Shown: positions 27,001 to 35,526, counted from the stretch's first letter. The stretch: 64,000 nucleotides of DNA from an uncultured Paludibaculum sp. (GCF_963665245.1 NZ_OY762267.1:2356001-2420000); one strand, 5' to 3'. Made by a program: numbers and translations. The notes: generated by a model from the sequence alone, not told the origin.

Positions 27001-27252
27001 TTGGGCCGCAACACGTTCCGCGGACCCGCGTTCCACAACTTCGACTTCTCGCTCATCAAAAACACGCCCATCGGCCCCCGAGGCAATGCCGAGCGCGTCG
27101 CTCTCCAATTCCGCTTCGAAGTCTTCAACGCCTTCAACATCACGAACTTCGGCCTGCCTTCCAATCTCGTGCTGGGCCCCGGCTTCGGAGTGATCAGCCG
27201 CACCGCCGGCTCCTCCCGCCAGATTCAGGTTTCCATGAAGATCGTCTATTAG
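24040..27252 (+). CDS. Oar-like TonB-dependent receptor lacking the usual N-terminal carboxypeptidase-like domain
   Basis: A 1070-residue outer-membrane receptor. Residues 1-40 form a signal peptide ending near SAALAQ. The plug domain starts at once with VSALPLNKRDFSQLLLLAAG and contains TINGQRGSATVFAMDGIDTT and SNFNVDAIQEIKSSAGVLPAE. The barrel fills the remainder, with family strands such as YNFFLQDRWTISSRFALSYG, FEVFNAFNITNFGLPSN and the C-terminus QIQVSMKIVY. Acidobacterial relatives usually begin with a carboxypeptidase-regulatory-like domain of about 90 residues; here only a short linker separates the signal peptide from the plug. Ligands are probably glycans or peptides, but none is shown. 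It follows the BlaI-M56 operon with a 76-base gap. Confidence 0.9.
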   Translation: MQILSSSARPTSGHGPSSLAGVVTAAALLVLVASAALAQSEAKPATTREDPRQQGRETVTAGGEQLSDKQVSALPLNKRDFSQLLLLAAGTQTDTNGAANFTQQFTINGQRGSATVFAMDGIDTTDPEMGGATFSNFNVDAIQEIKSSAGVLPAEIGHGAAGYTEVISKSGTNDLHGSIFEFLRNASLDARNFFDRRSVAQPGRIPPFVRNEFGFTNGGPVVIPGLYNGRNRTFYFGQYQGFRQVLGTTQMLPVPTVDERNGLNTTAFPGDTLYVPVDRQIAKVLERYPLPNDPQGPYAARTYATSSKVRTVTDQFSIRLDHKLSGKAQLFGRFNLNDVDGPETNPGQLAIDPSFGIRFFDHQRNAGISYIRTHSPNLVLETYLGYVRSTPNFPTSNSAQPALSFGDGLYEGFNSAAGSTIGAYGNLFQLRQNVAWTRGKHAWKAGGEVRVNRDTTVYGVSPNGTYMFGGGTAYAPVAIRSKSGSHDIAPGDPLPDSLTGFLTATPFSYTVTAAPALFGQGQRMGVAAIHRQAYNFFLQDRWTISSRFALSYGLRYEVNSTVTEGKKQVTGFITENAAGVRIHSMNLGARGRLIVRPEPYYPLDWTGWGPRLAIDWNLASRTVFRAGGSVTSQLMNLWQLNMVTANLPIVVTPYATAEPGRPLPFQNAVTRVAVPDAYSVSGQKIFSTGRSTDVTPNTEMDVLRFERDLAALSPDGQVRALSVQAMSPDFRNGYIGTWTAGLERKIGDIAASLGYVATTGIRLGCIESPNGYPGATSGFAPFTQFDSQGRAQGGFGPVWAVSSHSHSTYHSLQAAASKTSLRAGLGFQASYTYSKSIDDTSAVLGGFLGGASGTQLQTSPQNPRDRAAEKGPSTFDIAHAFTLSAIQELPLPRLLPALPRRATSGWQFLGMTSHMSGAPFSVYSGIQQTGVGSNNADRPDAVDTPLLSTNRPVKEDYFGLGEKNSSYFSIPINVPGGSGPNQGRFGTLGRNTFRGPAFHNFDFSLIKNTPIGPRGNAERVALQFRFEVFNAFNITNFGLPSNLVLGPGFGVISRTAGSSRQIQVSMKIVY

Positions 27253-27301
27253 GGACTCCCGCCGCGCGTCATAGGCGGCGCCCTATCTTCCACCATTTCC
27301 G

Positions 27302-27330
27302 GCTGCAGTCGACGTAATTCGCTGTATACT
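27302..27330 (+). promoter_or_regulatory. Predicted promoter of the DUF3500 gene
   Basis: A TATACT (27325-27330) lies 17 bases after GCTGCA (27302-27307), 21 bases before the ATG at 27352. The -35 match is only partial. Confidence 0.35.
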
Positions 27331-27351
27331 GGCCCACACCTGGGATTGAGT

Positions 27352-28608
27352 ATGAACACGCCTCACCCTCCGTCCAAGAAGCACGCGCCCCATCACCACC
27401 ACCCGCCGCGCCTGTCGCGCCGCATGCTCTTCTCCACCCTGATCCCGGGCGCGATCCTCGCCCCGCATGCGTTCCCGCAGAACTCATCCGATATGGCGGA
27501 GACCTTCCGGCGCAGGTCCGCCGAGGCCGAGAGCAAAGGCCTCGCGGACCCGTTTAGAGGCATCACGGCCAACGGCACAATAGAACCCGGACTCTACGAT
27601 CTCCACTCCACCGGTGTTTCCACTGCGCCCGTCCGTACCGCCGCCGAGCGCTTCCTGGCAAGCCTGACCAACGAGCAGCGCGGTCGCACCATGTTCGCGG
27701 TCGACGACCCCGAGTGGCGCAAGTGGATGAACCAGCACTTCTACGTGCGGCAGGGTGTGAGCTTCCAGGAGATGTCGGGCACCCAACGCGACGCTGCGTT
27801 CGGAGTACTAGAAACCGCGCTCAGCGCCCGCGGCCTAAAACTGACCCGCGACATCATGCGCCTCAACGAAACCCTGGCCGAGCTCAGCAACGACCACGAG
27901 TTCCTGGGCGAGTGGCGATACCACATCACGGTCATGGGCAAGCCCTCCGCCACGGAACCTTGGGGCTTCCAGCTCGACGGCCATCACATCATCATCAACT
28001 ACTTCGTCCTGGGCGACCAGGTCGTGATGACACCCTTCTTCGCCGGCTCTGAACCCGTCACCGCCACCTCCGGCAAATACAAAGGCATCTCAATCCTGCA
28101 GGACGAACAAAGCCGCGGCCTGGAGATGTTGCGACATCTCGACAAGGCTCAGCAGGCCAAGGCCGTCCTCAATCCCGAGAAGACGAAGAACTACAACTTG
28201 ACCGAGGCCTTCCGGGACAACATCGTCCTCGACTACGCCGGAGCCCGCGCCGCCTCGTTCACCCAGCCCCAGCGCAAGCAACTGCTCGACTTGGTCGACC
28301 TCTACGTAGGCAACATGGACGAAGGCCACGCCAAGGTCCGCATGGACGAAGTGAAGAAGCGCATCGAGCGGACGTCTTTCGCCTGGATCGGCGGCTCCGA
28401 CGATTCCTCGGTGTACTACTACCGCATCCACAGCCCGGTGATCCTCATCGAGTTCGACCATCAGCAACCGGCCAACCTCCGCAAATTCGCCAAGGATCCG
28501 AGCATGCCCACGCGCCAGCACATCCACTGCGTCGTGCGGACCCCGAACGGCAACGACTACGGCAAGGATCTGCTGCGCCAGCACTATCTGTCGCACGCAC
28601 ATGCGTAG
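27352..28608 (+). CDS. DUF3500 domain protein
   Basis: A 418-residue exported protein of the DUF3500 family. The ATG at 27352 is preferred to a TTG six bases earlier. The N-terminus has a run of histidines (HAPHHHHPPR) followed by an Arg-Arg and a hydrophobic stretch (LSRRMLFSTLIPGAILAPHA), a likely twin-arginine-type leader. Family blocks are EWRYHITVMGKPSATEPWGF, QLDGHHIIINYFVLGDQVV and, at the end, RQHIHCVVRTPNGNDYGKD. Several conserved histidines suggest a metal site, but no function has been assigned to the family as far as I know. It faces the DNA polymerase gene tail to tail with an 11-base gap. Confidence 0.85.
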   Translation: MNTPHPPSKKHAPHHHHPPRLSRRMLFSTLIPGAILAPHAFPQNSSDMAETFRRRSAEAESKGLADPFRGITANGTIEPGLYDLHSTGVSTAPVRTAAERFLASLTNEQRGRTMFAVDDPEWRKWMNQHFYVRQGVSFQEMSGTQRDAAFGVLETALSARGLKLTRDIMRLNETLAELSNDHEFLGEWRYHITVMGKPSATEPWGFQLDGHHIIINYFVLGDQVVMTPFFAGSEPVTATSGKYKGISILQDEQSRGLEMLRHLDKAQQAKAVLNPEKTKNYNLTEAFRDNIVLDYAGARAASFTQPQRKQLLDLVDLYVGNMDEGHAKVRMDEVKKRIERTSFAWIGGSDDSSVYYYRIHSPVILIEFDHQQPANLRKFAKDPSMPTRQHIHCVVRTPNGNDYGKDLLRQHYLSHAHA

Positions 28609-28619
28609 AGGCCTGTCGG

Positions 28620-31022
28620 CTATTGCCGAGTGAGTACGCTGCTAATACTCGAAAGCGGCGGTGCAAACAGCGACAACTGGCCTGGATCGGCGAAGACCGC
28701 GGCGTAGTCCGCCGGCGCAAAGGCCCGCGCCAGCCTCGAGGCAAACGTGTCGTGCAGCAGCCTCGAGTAGTGCTCCACGTCATAGTCGTGTCGATCGGCG
28801 GAAGCCGCATACTGTGCGTGCTCCAGCGACTCCACCACGCCGCCCGATCCGCCCTTCGTGCGATAGACACGCACCTTGTCTCCAACGCTCCAGTTTGCGC
28901 GGCCACTGGCCAGCATTGCTTCATAGGCCAGCTCGCGCCGGCTGTCTCGCGTCTCCAGATAGCGCGCGGGCGTCTTCGTCAGACGCACACTGGATGACAC
29001 ATCATAGGTCGGCAACTGACGCTGCCGTAGCGCGTCGAGGGTCGCAAGATATGCCTGGCGCACACCCTCAACATCACCGGCCAACAGCCGCTCGATGGCA
29101 CGCCGCAGGAAGTTCTCGCCATAGGGCTCAGCCCGGCTCGAACGAAATGCCACCCCGCGCAGCAGCAGCTTTCCATCGTAGGTCAGCAACGCGTAGTTCT
29201 TCGGCTCGTGGGAGAGCATCGCCGCGTACCGGCCTTCGAATTCGAGATGCACCAGGTCGGGCAACAGGGCGTCCACCTCGGCAACAGCCCGGCGTTCATC
29301 CGCCTCGGTCCAGGTTTCCGGTACCGCAAAGTACACGCCGTCAGTGTCCGCCTCCAGTAGCGTTACCCCGCGCGCAGCCAGTTCGCGGCACATCAGATCG
29401 AGAGTCTCGCGCCCTCTCCGAGTGACTTCATTGGCCGCATGGACGTCGGCGAATCGCGTCAGCGTGCCGCCAGCCGCCATGTATCCGTAAGCCGTATTCA
29501 CGACGAGCTTCATGGCCGCCGAGAGGGCCTCGTGCGTGTAGCGCTCCACCGATCCCGGCGCAGCAGCTCGCGCGGCCGCTTTCGAAGCCAGACGTCTCTC
29601 CACCAGCCGGTCGACGATTGCCAGCAGCGCCCCTAAGTGGTCCCTCGCCGGACCAATGCGGAACGCCCGCATCAGCGACGGATACAGGCTGGCGACATCC
29701 GCTTTCACGATTCGACGCGCGACGCCGCTGGCAAAAAGATGCAGCGCGGCGCCGGTGTGCGTCGTGCCATCGCCCGCGCGATGTGCCGGCAGGGCCATGC
29801 CGGCACGCAAGTACGCTCGCACCAGCAGCGGATCGATCACCCCCGTGGCCGCACCGGCATCGGCTAGTCGTTCATACCGCCGGGGCGCCATGCGGGCCAA
29901 GGCAAACGCCGCGCCACCCAACATTCGAGCCACATCCGCGACCTCGTCGACGTCGGAGGTCGCGTAGCGCCGCACGCGCGCCGGGTCGCTTTGGTAGACC
30001 TCATAGATCCTGTCGCCCGGGATGTACTCGCGGTCTTCCTTCGCGACACCCAGATGACGCGCCACCGCCTTGAGCCCGTGTCCCGGTAGCTCGCGCGACG
30101 CGAAGTCATAACGCAGCACGGCGTCCAGCGTATCGATCAGCTCCCTCCCCGGTGCGACGAACCTCACCCGCCGCCGGGAATCGCCCTCGCTCATCGTGCC
30201 CCGGCGGGCCGCGCGCTGCCGCAGTCCCGCGGATCCGATACGCCCAAGCGGCAGCGGCACGCCCAGACGATTTGCACGGGCATCCAGAAACGGCAGGTCG
30301 AATCCATGCAGGTTGTGATTCTCGATCACGTCGGGATCCACGGCCTGCACCACGGCCACCAACTCGCGAATCAGCTCCGCTTCCGCCTCGTCGCTGTCGT
30401 CACGTGCTTCCAGCACCCGCGTGGCGCCCGCTGGGTCCCGCAGCGAGATCATGAAGATCCGGCAAGTCTCCGGCGAGAGACCTGTCGTTTCGAGATCGAA
30501 CTGCATGCGTCGTAGTTGATCGAACGAGAGATCGCGAAAGTACGTGCGGCCCGTGGCAACGAGATACTGCTCCTCCGGCGGCAGAGCGAGCACAGCCTCC
30601 TGCCCCAAATCGCGCAGACTCCCTATCCGCCGGCCCAGCCGTTGAGAAGCGCCGTGCAGCACCATCGATGCCAACGCCCTGCCATCGGCCGAGGAGACCA
30701 GGAATCGCAGTTCACCAGGACCAGAGAGTTCGCGATAGGTCACCAGCGTCTCCGGAGTGCCCTCGGGTCCCAACCGGTCTCCCAAATGCGCCAGGTCGTC
30801 CAACCGGTCCAGCAACACCCAAGGCCGGAACCGGACCTGCTCCCGCACCAGTTCGCCCGTCGCCGCAATCCGTCGCCACACCACGGCTCGTCCGTCGCTC
30901 TCGGCCCAGACCGACACAATGCCAGGCGTCGGATCCCAGCCCCACAGCCATTCGTCCTCCGCGCGGCGTTGGCCGACGCTGCCTGGTGCCGACTCGTTTT
31001 GCATGGGAACTGGACCGCTCAT
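28620..31022 (-). CDS. Family-B DNA polymerase with 3'-5' exonuclease
   Basis: An 800-residue family-B polymerase, close to the length of bacterial Pol II. Exonuclease motifs: Exo I in MQFDLETTGLSPETC, Exo II in IENHNLHGFDLPFLDARANR, Exo III in RRYATSDVDEVADVA. Polymerase motifs: motif A KADVASLYPSLM (DxxSLYPS), motif B KLVVNTAYGYMAAGG (a variant of KxxxNSxYG), motif C LLEADTDGVYF (DTD), and KLLLRGVAFRSSRAEPYG near the end, the thumb-side KKRY-like region. All key carboxylates are present, so it should be active. Bacterial enzymes of this family act in repair and translesion synthesis. No LexA box is recognised upstream. The start may be at 31022 or the Met six codons in; neither has a clear ribosome site. 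Confidence 0.9.
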   Translation of the reverse strand: MSGPVPMQNESAPGSVGQRRAEDEWLWGWDPTPGIVSVWAESDGRAVVWRRIAATGELVREQVRFRPWVLLDRLDDLAHLGDRLGPEGTPETLVTYRELSGPGELRFLVSSADGRALASMVLHGASQRLGRRIGSLRDLGQEAVLALPPEEQYLVATGRTYFRDLSFDQLRRMQFDLETTGLSPETCRIFMISLRDPAGATRVLEARDDSDEAEAELIRELVAVVQAVDPDVIENHNLHGFDLPFLDARANRLGVPLPLGRIGSAGLRQRAARRGTMSEGDSRRRVRFVAPGRELIDTLDAVLRYDFASRELPGHGLKAVARHLGVAKEDREYIPGDRIYEVYQSDPARVRRYATSDVDEVADVARMLGGAAFALARMAPRRYERLADAGAATGVIDPLLVRAYLRAGMALPAHRAGDGTTHTGAALHLFASGVARRIVKADVASLYPSLMRAFRIGPARDHLGALLAIVDRLVERRLASKAAARAAAPGSVERYTHEALSAAMKLVVNTAYGYMAAGGTLTRFADVHAANEVTRRGRETLDLMCRELAARGVTLLEADTDGVYFAVPETWTEADERRAVAEVDALLPDLVHLEFEGRYAAMLSHEPKNYALLTYDGKLLLRGVAFRSSRAEPYGENFLRRAIERLLAGDVEGVRQAYLATLDALRQRQLPTYDVSSSVRLTKTPARYLETRDSRRELAYEAMLASGRANWSVGDKVRVYRTKGGSGGVVESLEHAQYAASADRHDYDVEHYSRLLHDTFASRLARAFAPADYAAVFADPGQLSLFAPPLSSISSVLTRQ

Positions 31023-31100
31023 GGAATGCCCGGCGCAGCCGCCTGGCCTATTTTACCTGGTAGGCGGGACCTGCCCGACGCGCGCTGATAGGATATCGCT

Positions 31101-31586
31101 ATGCGCGGTGAAATCGGCTCCTCGGATTCCGCCACAACCATCACGTGGCTCTCCGGCAGGATCCTGACTTTCTTCGACAAACTGGTCCTCCCCGTCATCT
31201 GGTTCGGATGTCTCACCTGTGTGCCGCTCTGGGTCTATCTGCAAACGGGCCACATCTCGATCTCCCGCGAGTTCTACTTCATTGTGGCCTTCACGATCGT
31301 GGTTACCGTTCTTCTGGCCTGGTTCACCGTCCGGCTGCAGTTAGTGGGCTACCTTGGCCAGGAGTTGGTCATTGCAAACTACTGGCGCGAGGCCCGAATT
31401 CCCTTCGAACTGGTGGACGCGGTCGAGTCCGTGTGGTGGTACAAAGGGCGCCTGGTACGCATTCGTTTCCGCACCGCCACTCCATTTGGTGAAGTAGTCT
31501 ACTACCTGCCCAAATGGGCGCCACTTCGAACGATGTTTTCGCACCCGGAAGAAGACCTGCGGGCGGTCCTGCGAGCCACAGACTGA
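31101..31586 (+). CDS. Small two-helix membrane protein of unknown function
   Basis: A 161-residue protein not assigned to a family. Two hydrophobic helices occur at about 27-48 (LVLPVIWFGCLTCVPLWVYL) and 57-80 (FYFIVAFTIVVTVLLAWFTV); the rest is a soluble C-terminal part with ELVIANYWREARIPFELVDA and a WWYKGRLVRIRFRTATPFGE segment that reads like a PH-type beta-sandwich. No signal peptide is evident. AGGA lies eight bases before the ATG. It is divergent from the polymerase gene and converges on the CYTH gene. Confidence 0.6.
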   Translation: MRGEIGSSDSATTITWLSGRILTFFDKLVLPVIWFGCLTCVPLWVYLQTGHISISREFYFIVAFTIVVTVLLAWFTVRLQLVGYLGQELVIANYWREARIPFELVDAVESVWWYKGRLVRIRFRTATPFGEVVYYLPKWAPLRTMFSHPEEDLRAVLRATD

Positions 31587-31596
31587 GCCATCGTCC

Positions 31597-32184
31597 CTAA
31601 GCCGACTCCGGAAACACCATATCCTGGCTGTGCCACCCATTCGCGTCGCAGTACTCCCGGAAGAGGCTGCCGTAGCTCTTCAAAATGTACTGCTCCGGCG
31701 AGAACCCCATCTTCACCGCCGTCTCGTCAATCCACTCCGAAGGCCCCTCCAACTCCAGAAAGACGCCGATGGGGGTCTCGTCGAGCACGGCCAGACCAGG
31801 CTCGCCCTCTCGCTGGAAGGTCGTCCGATACTTCTCATATCGAAAAGTGGAGGCATACCCGAGCCCATTGAGGATCCCCAGCATGGCCGCACGGTCCGCC
31901 ACGCAAGTCTCCACCTCGGGCCGGGTCTTGTGCCGGCCGGGCTCAGGCGGCCCCTTGAACGTCAGAATCGTCTCATTCCGAAACTCGCGCAGCCGCAGCA
32001 GGCGCCGCGAGTGCAGCAAGTCACCACCCGCGTTATCCAGCAGCACGTTGCTCTCGAACGCGCGCTCATGCAGCGGCGCAAAGCCGGCCCGGTCAAGCGT
32101 CTGCAGTGCGGCCTCGGCGGACGAGACCGCCAGCTTAACCTCGATCTCGCGGGGCAGGTCCGGGCCGTGTGATGGTTGGTGCAT
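31597..32184 (-). CDS. CYTH-domain protein (class IV adenylate cyclase / triphosphatase fold)
   Basis: A 195-residue CYTH-fold protein. The signature EIEVKL (ExExK) lies at residues 13-18, followed by the charged tunnel strands RRLLRLREFRNETILTFKGP, RPEVETCVADRA, RYEKYRTTFQREGE and VFLELEGPSEWI. The fold binds a triphosphate with divalent metals; members are thiamine-triphosphatases, polyphosphatases or adenylate cyclases, and the exact activity cannot be told here. The start at 32184 overlaps the end of the SPFH gene by 50 bases in another frame. There is no good alternative start before the ExExK strand, so this overlap appears real. Confidence 0.85.
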   Translation of the reverse strand: MHQPSHGPDLPREIEVKLAVSSAEAALQTLDRAGFAPLHERAFESNVLLDNAGGDLLHSRRLLRLREFRNETILTFKGPPEPGRHKTRPEVETCVADRAAMLGILNGLGYASTFRYEKYRTTFQREGEPGLAVLDETPIGVFLELEGPSEWIDETAVKMGFSPEQYILKSYGSLFREYCDANGWHSQDMVFPESA

Positions 32185-33115
32185 TCCCTTCAGTATGCCC
32201 TTGCTTGTGAATCACATTCATCGCCACGCTGAGCATCGAGGCCACGTCGCCCAGATTGGAGGGCACCACGATGGTGGAACTAGCCTTGGCGATCCGCCCA
32301 AACTCCGTAACGTACTGCTCGGCTACCCGCAATTGCACCGCTTCGAATCCACCTGGCTCGTTGATGGCTTGAGCCACTCGCCGCAACCCTTCCGCCGTGG
32401 CGCTGGCGATGGAGAGAATCGCCGACGCCTGGCCCTCGGCCTCGTTGATCTGTTGCTGCTTGCGTGCCTCCGAGGCCTTGATCACCTTCTGCTTCTCGCC
32501 TTCGGCCGTATTGATGTTGGCGTCGCGATCGGCTTCGGAGTTCAGAATCGTCGCGCGCTTCTCGCGCTCGGCCCGCATCTGCTTCTCCATCGCCGAGAGG
32601 ATATCCTGCGGCGGGTTGATGCTCTTGATCTCGTACCGCAGCACCTTCACGCCCCACGGCTCGGTCGCTTTGTCCAACTCGCTGACGACCAGTGCGTTGA
32701 TGTTCGAGCGCTCCTCGAACGTCCGGTCCAGATCGATCTTTCCGATCTCCGAACGTAGCGTTGTTTGCGCCAGTTGCCGGATCGCGAAGCCGAAGTCGGA
32801 GATGCCATACGACGCCCGCTCCGGGTTTAGAACCTTCAGATAAAGGATTCCATCCACCGCCACCTGCACGTTGTCCCGAGTGATACACACCTGCTCGGGA
32901 ATATCAATCGCCTGCTCTTTCAACGAGTGCCGGTAGCGAATGACATCCACAAAGGGCGTCAGGATATGAAAGCCAGCCTGCAGCGTACCCGCATACTTGC
33001 CCAGCCTCTCCACAACGAATGCCGACTGCTGAGGAACGACAATCGCCGTTTTGGCGAGAATCGTGATGACTAAAAGGATCAGAACCAGGACGACCAGTAA
33101 ACCGCCTATTTCCAT
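32135..33115 (-). CDS. SPFH/band-7 membrane protein (QmcA / stomatin type)
   Basis: A 326-residue member of the prohibitin-stomatin family. The ATG at 33115 follows GGAGGAG at five bases. A membrane helix covers residues 4-25 (GLLVVLVLILLVITILAKTA). The SPFH domain follows, with IVVPQQSAFVVERLGKYAGT, QVCITRDNVQVAVDGILYLK and KVLRYEIKSINPPQDILSAM, then a long Ala/Glu-rich coiled coil (MEKQMRAEREKRATILNSEA) that oligomerises. These proteins form ring-like membrane assemblies and cooperate with NfeD partners. The NfeD gene lies 18 bases upstream on the same strand, the usual pairing. It probably organises membrane microdomains or assists membrane-protein quality control. Confidence 0.92.
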   Translation of the reverse strand: MEIGGLLVVLVLILLVITILAKTAIVVPQQSAFVVERLGKYAGTLQAGFHILTPFVDVIRYRHSLKEQAIDIPEQVCITRDNVQVAVDGILYLKVLNPERASYGISDFGFAIRQLAQTTLRSEIGKIDLDRTFEERSNINALVVSELDKATEPWGVKVLRYEIKSINPPQDILSAMEKQMRAEREKRATILNSEADRDANINTAEGEKQKVIKASEARKQQQINEAEGQASAILSIASATAEGLRRVAQAINEPGGFEAVQLRVAEQYVTEFGRIAKASSTIVVPSNLGDVASMLSVAMNVIHKQGHTEGNAPTITRPGPAPRDRG

Positions 33116-33133
33116 GTTCTCCTCCAAACTTCG

Positions 33134-33565
33134 CTAAAGACTGCGCACTTCCAGCGTCAAACCGTCCACTCGTTCCACACGGCAGCGAGTGGACTTCGGA
33201 ATCGGCGCGTCGCTGACATTTCGGGCGTTCCACGACGTCCCGCGCAACTCAACCTTGCCCATGCCATGCACAGGGATCTCCTCCATCGCGGAGGCAATCT
33301 CAGTGGTCAGGTTGTCGACATCGGATACCGGCGTCAGCTTGCGGAATCGGGCCAGCAGCGGCTTGCGGAAGAACAACAATCCGGCGACCGAAGCCGCAAC
33401 GAACAGCAGTCCCTCCGCCGCCAGGCCGAAATCGTAGCCGAGCATTTTCACCAGGCCCACCAGCAGGGCTCCGGCTCCAAAGAAAATCAGATAGAATCCG
33501 CCAGGCGTAAGAATTTCGCCGGCCAGCAGGACGAGGCCGGTCACCAGCCAAAGCCACCAAGCCAT
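33134..33565 (-). CDS. NfeD-family membrane protein
   Basis: A 143-residue partner of the SPFH protein. I chose the ATG at 33565 ([20 protein letters not shown]) with GGGGAG seven bases upstream; an ATG at 33580 adds five residues and is also possible. Membrane helices: about 2-20, 25-45 and 52-70. The C-terminal NfeD OB-fold barrel covers residues 85-143: [20 protein letters not shown] and [19 protein letters not shown]. The short form without the protease domain is the class that pairs with QmcA/YbbK-like proteins. It is the first gene of the NfeD-SPFH-CYTH group. Confidence 0.88.
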   Translation of the reverse strand: MAWWLWLVTGLVLLAGEILTPGGFYLIFFGAGALLVGLVKMLGYDFGLAAEGLLFVAASVAGLLFFRKPLLARFRKLTPVSDVDNLTTEIASAMEEIPVHGMGKVELRGTSWNARNVSDAPIPKSTRCRVERVDGLTLEVRSL

Positions 33566-33693
33566 CGAATAACTCCCCATACGGAAGGGATCTCCTTCGT
33601 GTGCAGATCATAACGCATCGGGACGATGAGCGTGAGGCGCCTCGCGGAGATAAGATAGTTGTGGAATCTAACCCCCTTCGAGGTACGTACCCC

Positions 33694-35031
33694 ATGTCTA
33701 ACGAAAATACAAACCGCCGGCAGTTCGTGGCCGGAGCGGCAGCTCTGACGCTGGCCTCCAATGCAATGGCCAAGTCGGCCGCCGCGAACAAAATGGCACC
33801 CGCCCGTGTGATCGGCGCGAACGACAAAATTAACGTGGCCGTCATCGGCGTCGGTGGACGTGGTGCGTACGTTGCCGACAAGTTCGACAAATACGCCCAG
33901 ACCGTCAAGCCTGGCGCCTGCCAGATCGTCGGCGTCTGCGACACCTACCAGAAGCGCGTCACCGCCGCTAAGGACCGCTTCAAGTGCAAGGGCACGCTCG
34001 ACTACCGCGAACTGATCTCCGATCCCGGCGTCGACGCAGTGATCGTCGCCACCCCGGACCACTGGCACGCCCCCATCGCCCTCGCGGCCATGGACAACGG
34101 CAAGGACGTCTACCTCGAAAAGCCCATGTGCCACACCGTGGACGAGGTCAAGCAGTTGATGGCCACGGTCAAGGAAACTGGCCGCGTCCTGCAGGTTGGC
34201 TCGCAGACCACTTCGGCCGACCAGTGGTGGAAGGCGCGCAAGGCCATCGAAGAAGGCCGCATCGGCAAGATGATCATGAGCCAGGGTAGCTACCATCGCA
34301 ACTCCACCGAGGGCGAATGGAACTGGAAGATTGATCCTGCCGCCGGCCCCGAAGGCAAAGGTGAGGACTTCATCGACTGGAAGATGTGGCTCGGAAAGGC
34401 GCCCAAGCGCTCGTTCGATGCCGATCGCTTCTTCCGCTTCCGCAAGTACTGGGATTACTCCGGCGGCATCGCCACCGACCTGTTCTTCCACGTCATGGCG
34501 CCCATGAACATCTGCTGGAGCGAGGCCCAGTTCCCCGTGAAGGTCTCCGGCAGCGGCGGCATCTACCAGTTCAAGGATGAGCGCGAAGTGCCCGATACGT
34601 TCCACTTCATGGCCGAATACGCCAAGGGCTTCTCCGTCGTGCTCACCAGCTCGATGGCCAACTCCCAGCACATCCCCGGCCTCATCCGCGGCCACGAAGG
34701 AACCATCATCATGGTGGAGCACGGCATGTTCGAAAGCTCGACGCCTTTCATCACCGTCAAGCCCGAAAAGCGCGTGATGAGCGCCGACTACAAGTCCAAG
34801 TTCGGCGAAGAAGTCGTCAAGATCGACGTCGAGCAGAAGGACATCATGTTCGAACACATCGGCAACTTCCTGGATTGCGTTCACAGCCGCCAGAAGCCGA
34901 CCCTCAACGTCGAGACCGCCGGCCACGCTCAGGTCGTCATCACGATGGCCGTACAGAGCTATCGCCAGGGCAAGGTCCTCTACTTCGACGAGAAGAACTT
35001 CAAGATCGTCGACAAGCCCGTCAAGGCGTAA
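33694..35031 (+). CDS. Secreted Gfo/Idh/MocA-family oxidoreductase 1
   Basis: A 445-residue NAD(P)-dependent oxidoreductase with a twin-arginine leader ([20 protein letters not shown]) after the ATG at 33694. The Rossmann domain has [18 protein letters not shown] and, further on, [20 protein letters not shown] and [20 protein letters not shown], where EKP is the family catalytic lysine motif. The C-terminal domain carries [20 protein letters not shown], whose His is typical of the sugar-modifying subgroup. Members oxidise or rearrange sugars using tightly bound NAD. The export signal suggests work on glycans outside the cytoplasm. A terminator-like hairpin follows 23 bases after the stop. Confidence 0.92.
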   Translation: MSNENTNRRQFVAGAAALTLASNAMAKSAAANKMAPARVIGANDKINVAVIGVGGRGAYVADKFDKYAQTVKPGACQIVGVCDTYQKRVTAAKDRFKCKGTLDYRELISDPGVDAVIVATPDHWHAPIALAAMDNGKDVYLEKPMCHTVDEVKQLMATVKETGRVLQVGSQTTSADQWWKARKAIEEGRIGKMIMSQGSYHRNSTEGEWNWKIDPAAGPEGKGEDFIDWKMWLGKAPKRSFDADRFFRFRKYWDYSGGIATDLFFHVMAPMNICWSEAQFPVKVSGSGGIYQFKDEREVPDTFHFMAEYAKGFSVVLTSSMANSQHIPGLIRGHEGTIIMVEHGMFESSTPFITVKPEKRVMSADYKSKFGEEVVKIDVEQKDIMFEHIGNFLDCVHSRQKPTLNVETAGHAQVVITMAVQSYRQGKVLYFDEKNFKIVDKPVKA

Positions 35032-35054
35032 CTCTTCATCCAGTCCGAAACTCG

Positions 35055-35090
35055 AGGGCCGGGGCCGCAAGCTCCGGCCCTTCGTGTTTC
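35055..35090 (+). terminator. Rho-independent terminator-like hairpin after the oxidoreductase gene
   Basis: AGGGCCGG (35055-35062) pairs with CCGGCCCT (35074-35081), extended inward by a G-T wobble and two more pairs around a five-base loop. It is followed by TTCGTGTTT rather than a pure T run, so termination may be partial. Confidence 0.5.
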
Positions 35091-35154
35091 CGGGCCCGCC
35101 ATTTGTTTACACCGGCCGCGCTTGACGAATCCGGGCATTTCGGGCCACACTACC

Positions 35155-35167
35155 ATCGACAGTCGAT
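35155..35167 (+). repeat. Palindrome upstream of PadR 2
   Basis: ATCGAC-A-GTCGAT is a perfect 13-base palindrome 15 bases before the PadR 2 start, and CCATCGATGG, a second palindrome, covers the start codon itself. A TTGACG at 35122-35127 may be a -35 box, but no good -10 follows at the right distance. The palindrome is a candidate PadR operator, unlike that of module 1. Confidence 0.3.
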
Positions 35168-35181
35168 AGGAACGACCATCG

Positions 35182-35523
35182 ATGGGAAAGAAGCCCGCAC
35201 CCCCGCCAGACCTCGTGCCCGGCACGCTGGAAATGCTCATCCTGAAGACCCTCACCCACGGGCCCATGCACGGCTACGGCATCGCCCAAAGGCTGGAGCA
35301 GCTCTCCGAAGGCGTCCTCCAGGTCGGCGAAGGCTCCCTCTACCCCGCCCTTCAGCGCCTGCTGCTGAACGAATGGGCCGAAGCCGAATGGGCCGTCACG
35401 GAGAACAACCGCCGCGCCCGCTACTATCGCATCACCGCCGCCGGCCGCCGCCGGCTCGCGCAGGAGCGTGCCGGCTACGACCGCATGAGCGTCGCCATCG
35501 CCCGCATCATGGAGGCCGTCTAA
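35182..35523 (+). CDS. PadR-family transcriptional regulator, module 2
   Basis: A 113-residue winged-helix regulator. Family marks: LVPGTLEMLILKTLTHGPMH, GYGIAQRLEQLSEGVLQVGE, GSLYPALQRLLLNEWAEAEW, TENNRRARYYRITAAGRRRL. It differs from PadR 1 in that the recognition-helix segment is VGEGSLYPAL rather than LNQGTIYPAL, which agrees with the different dyads upstream. The stop is three bases before the ADOP ATG, so the two are co-translated. It most likely represses the permease and itself. The inducer is unknown. Confidence 0.92.
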   Translation: MGKKPAPPPDLVPGTLEMLILKTLTHGPMHGYGIAQRLEQLSEGVLQVGEGSLYPALQRLLLNEWAEAEWAVTENNRRARYYRITAAGRRRLAQERAGYDRMSVAIARIMEAV

Positions 35524-35526
35524 ACC

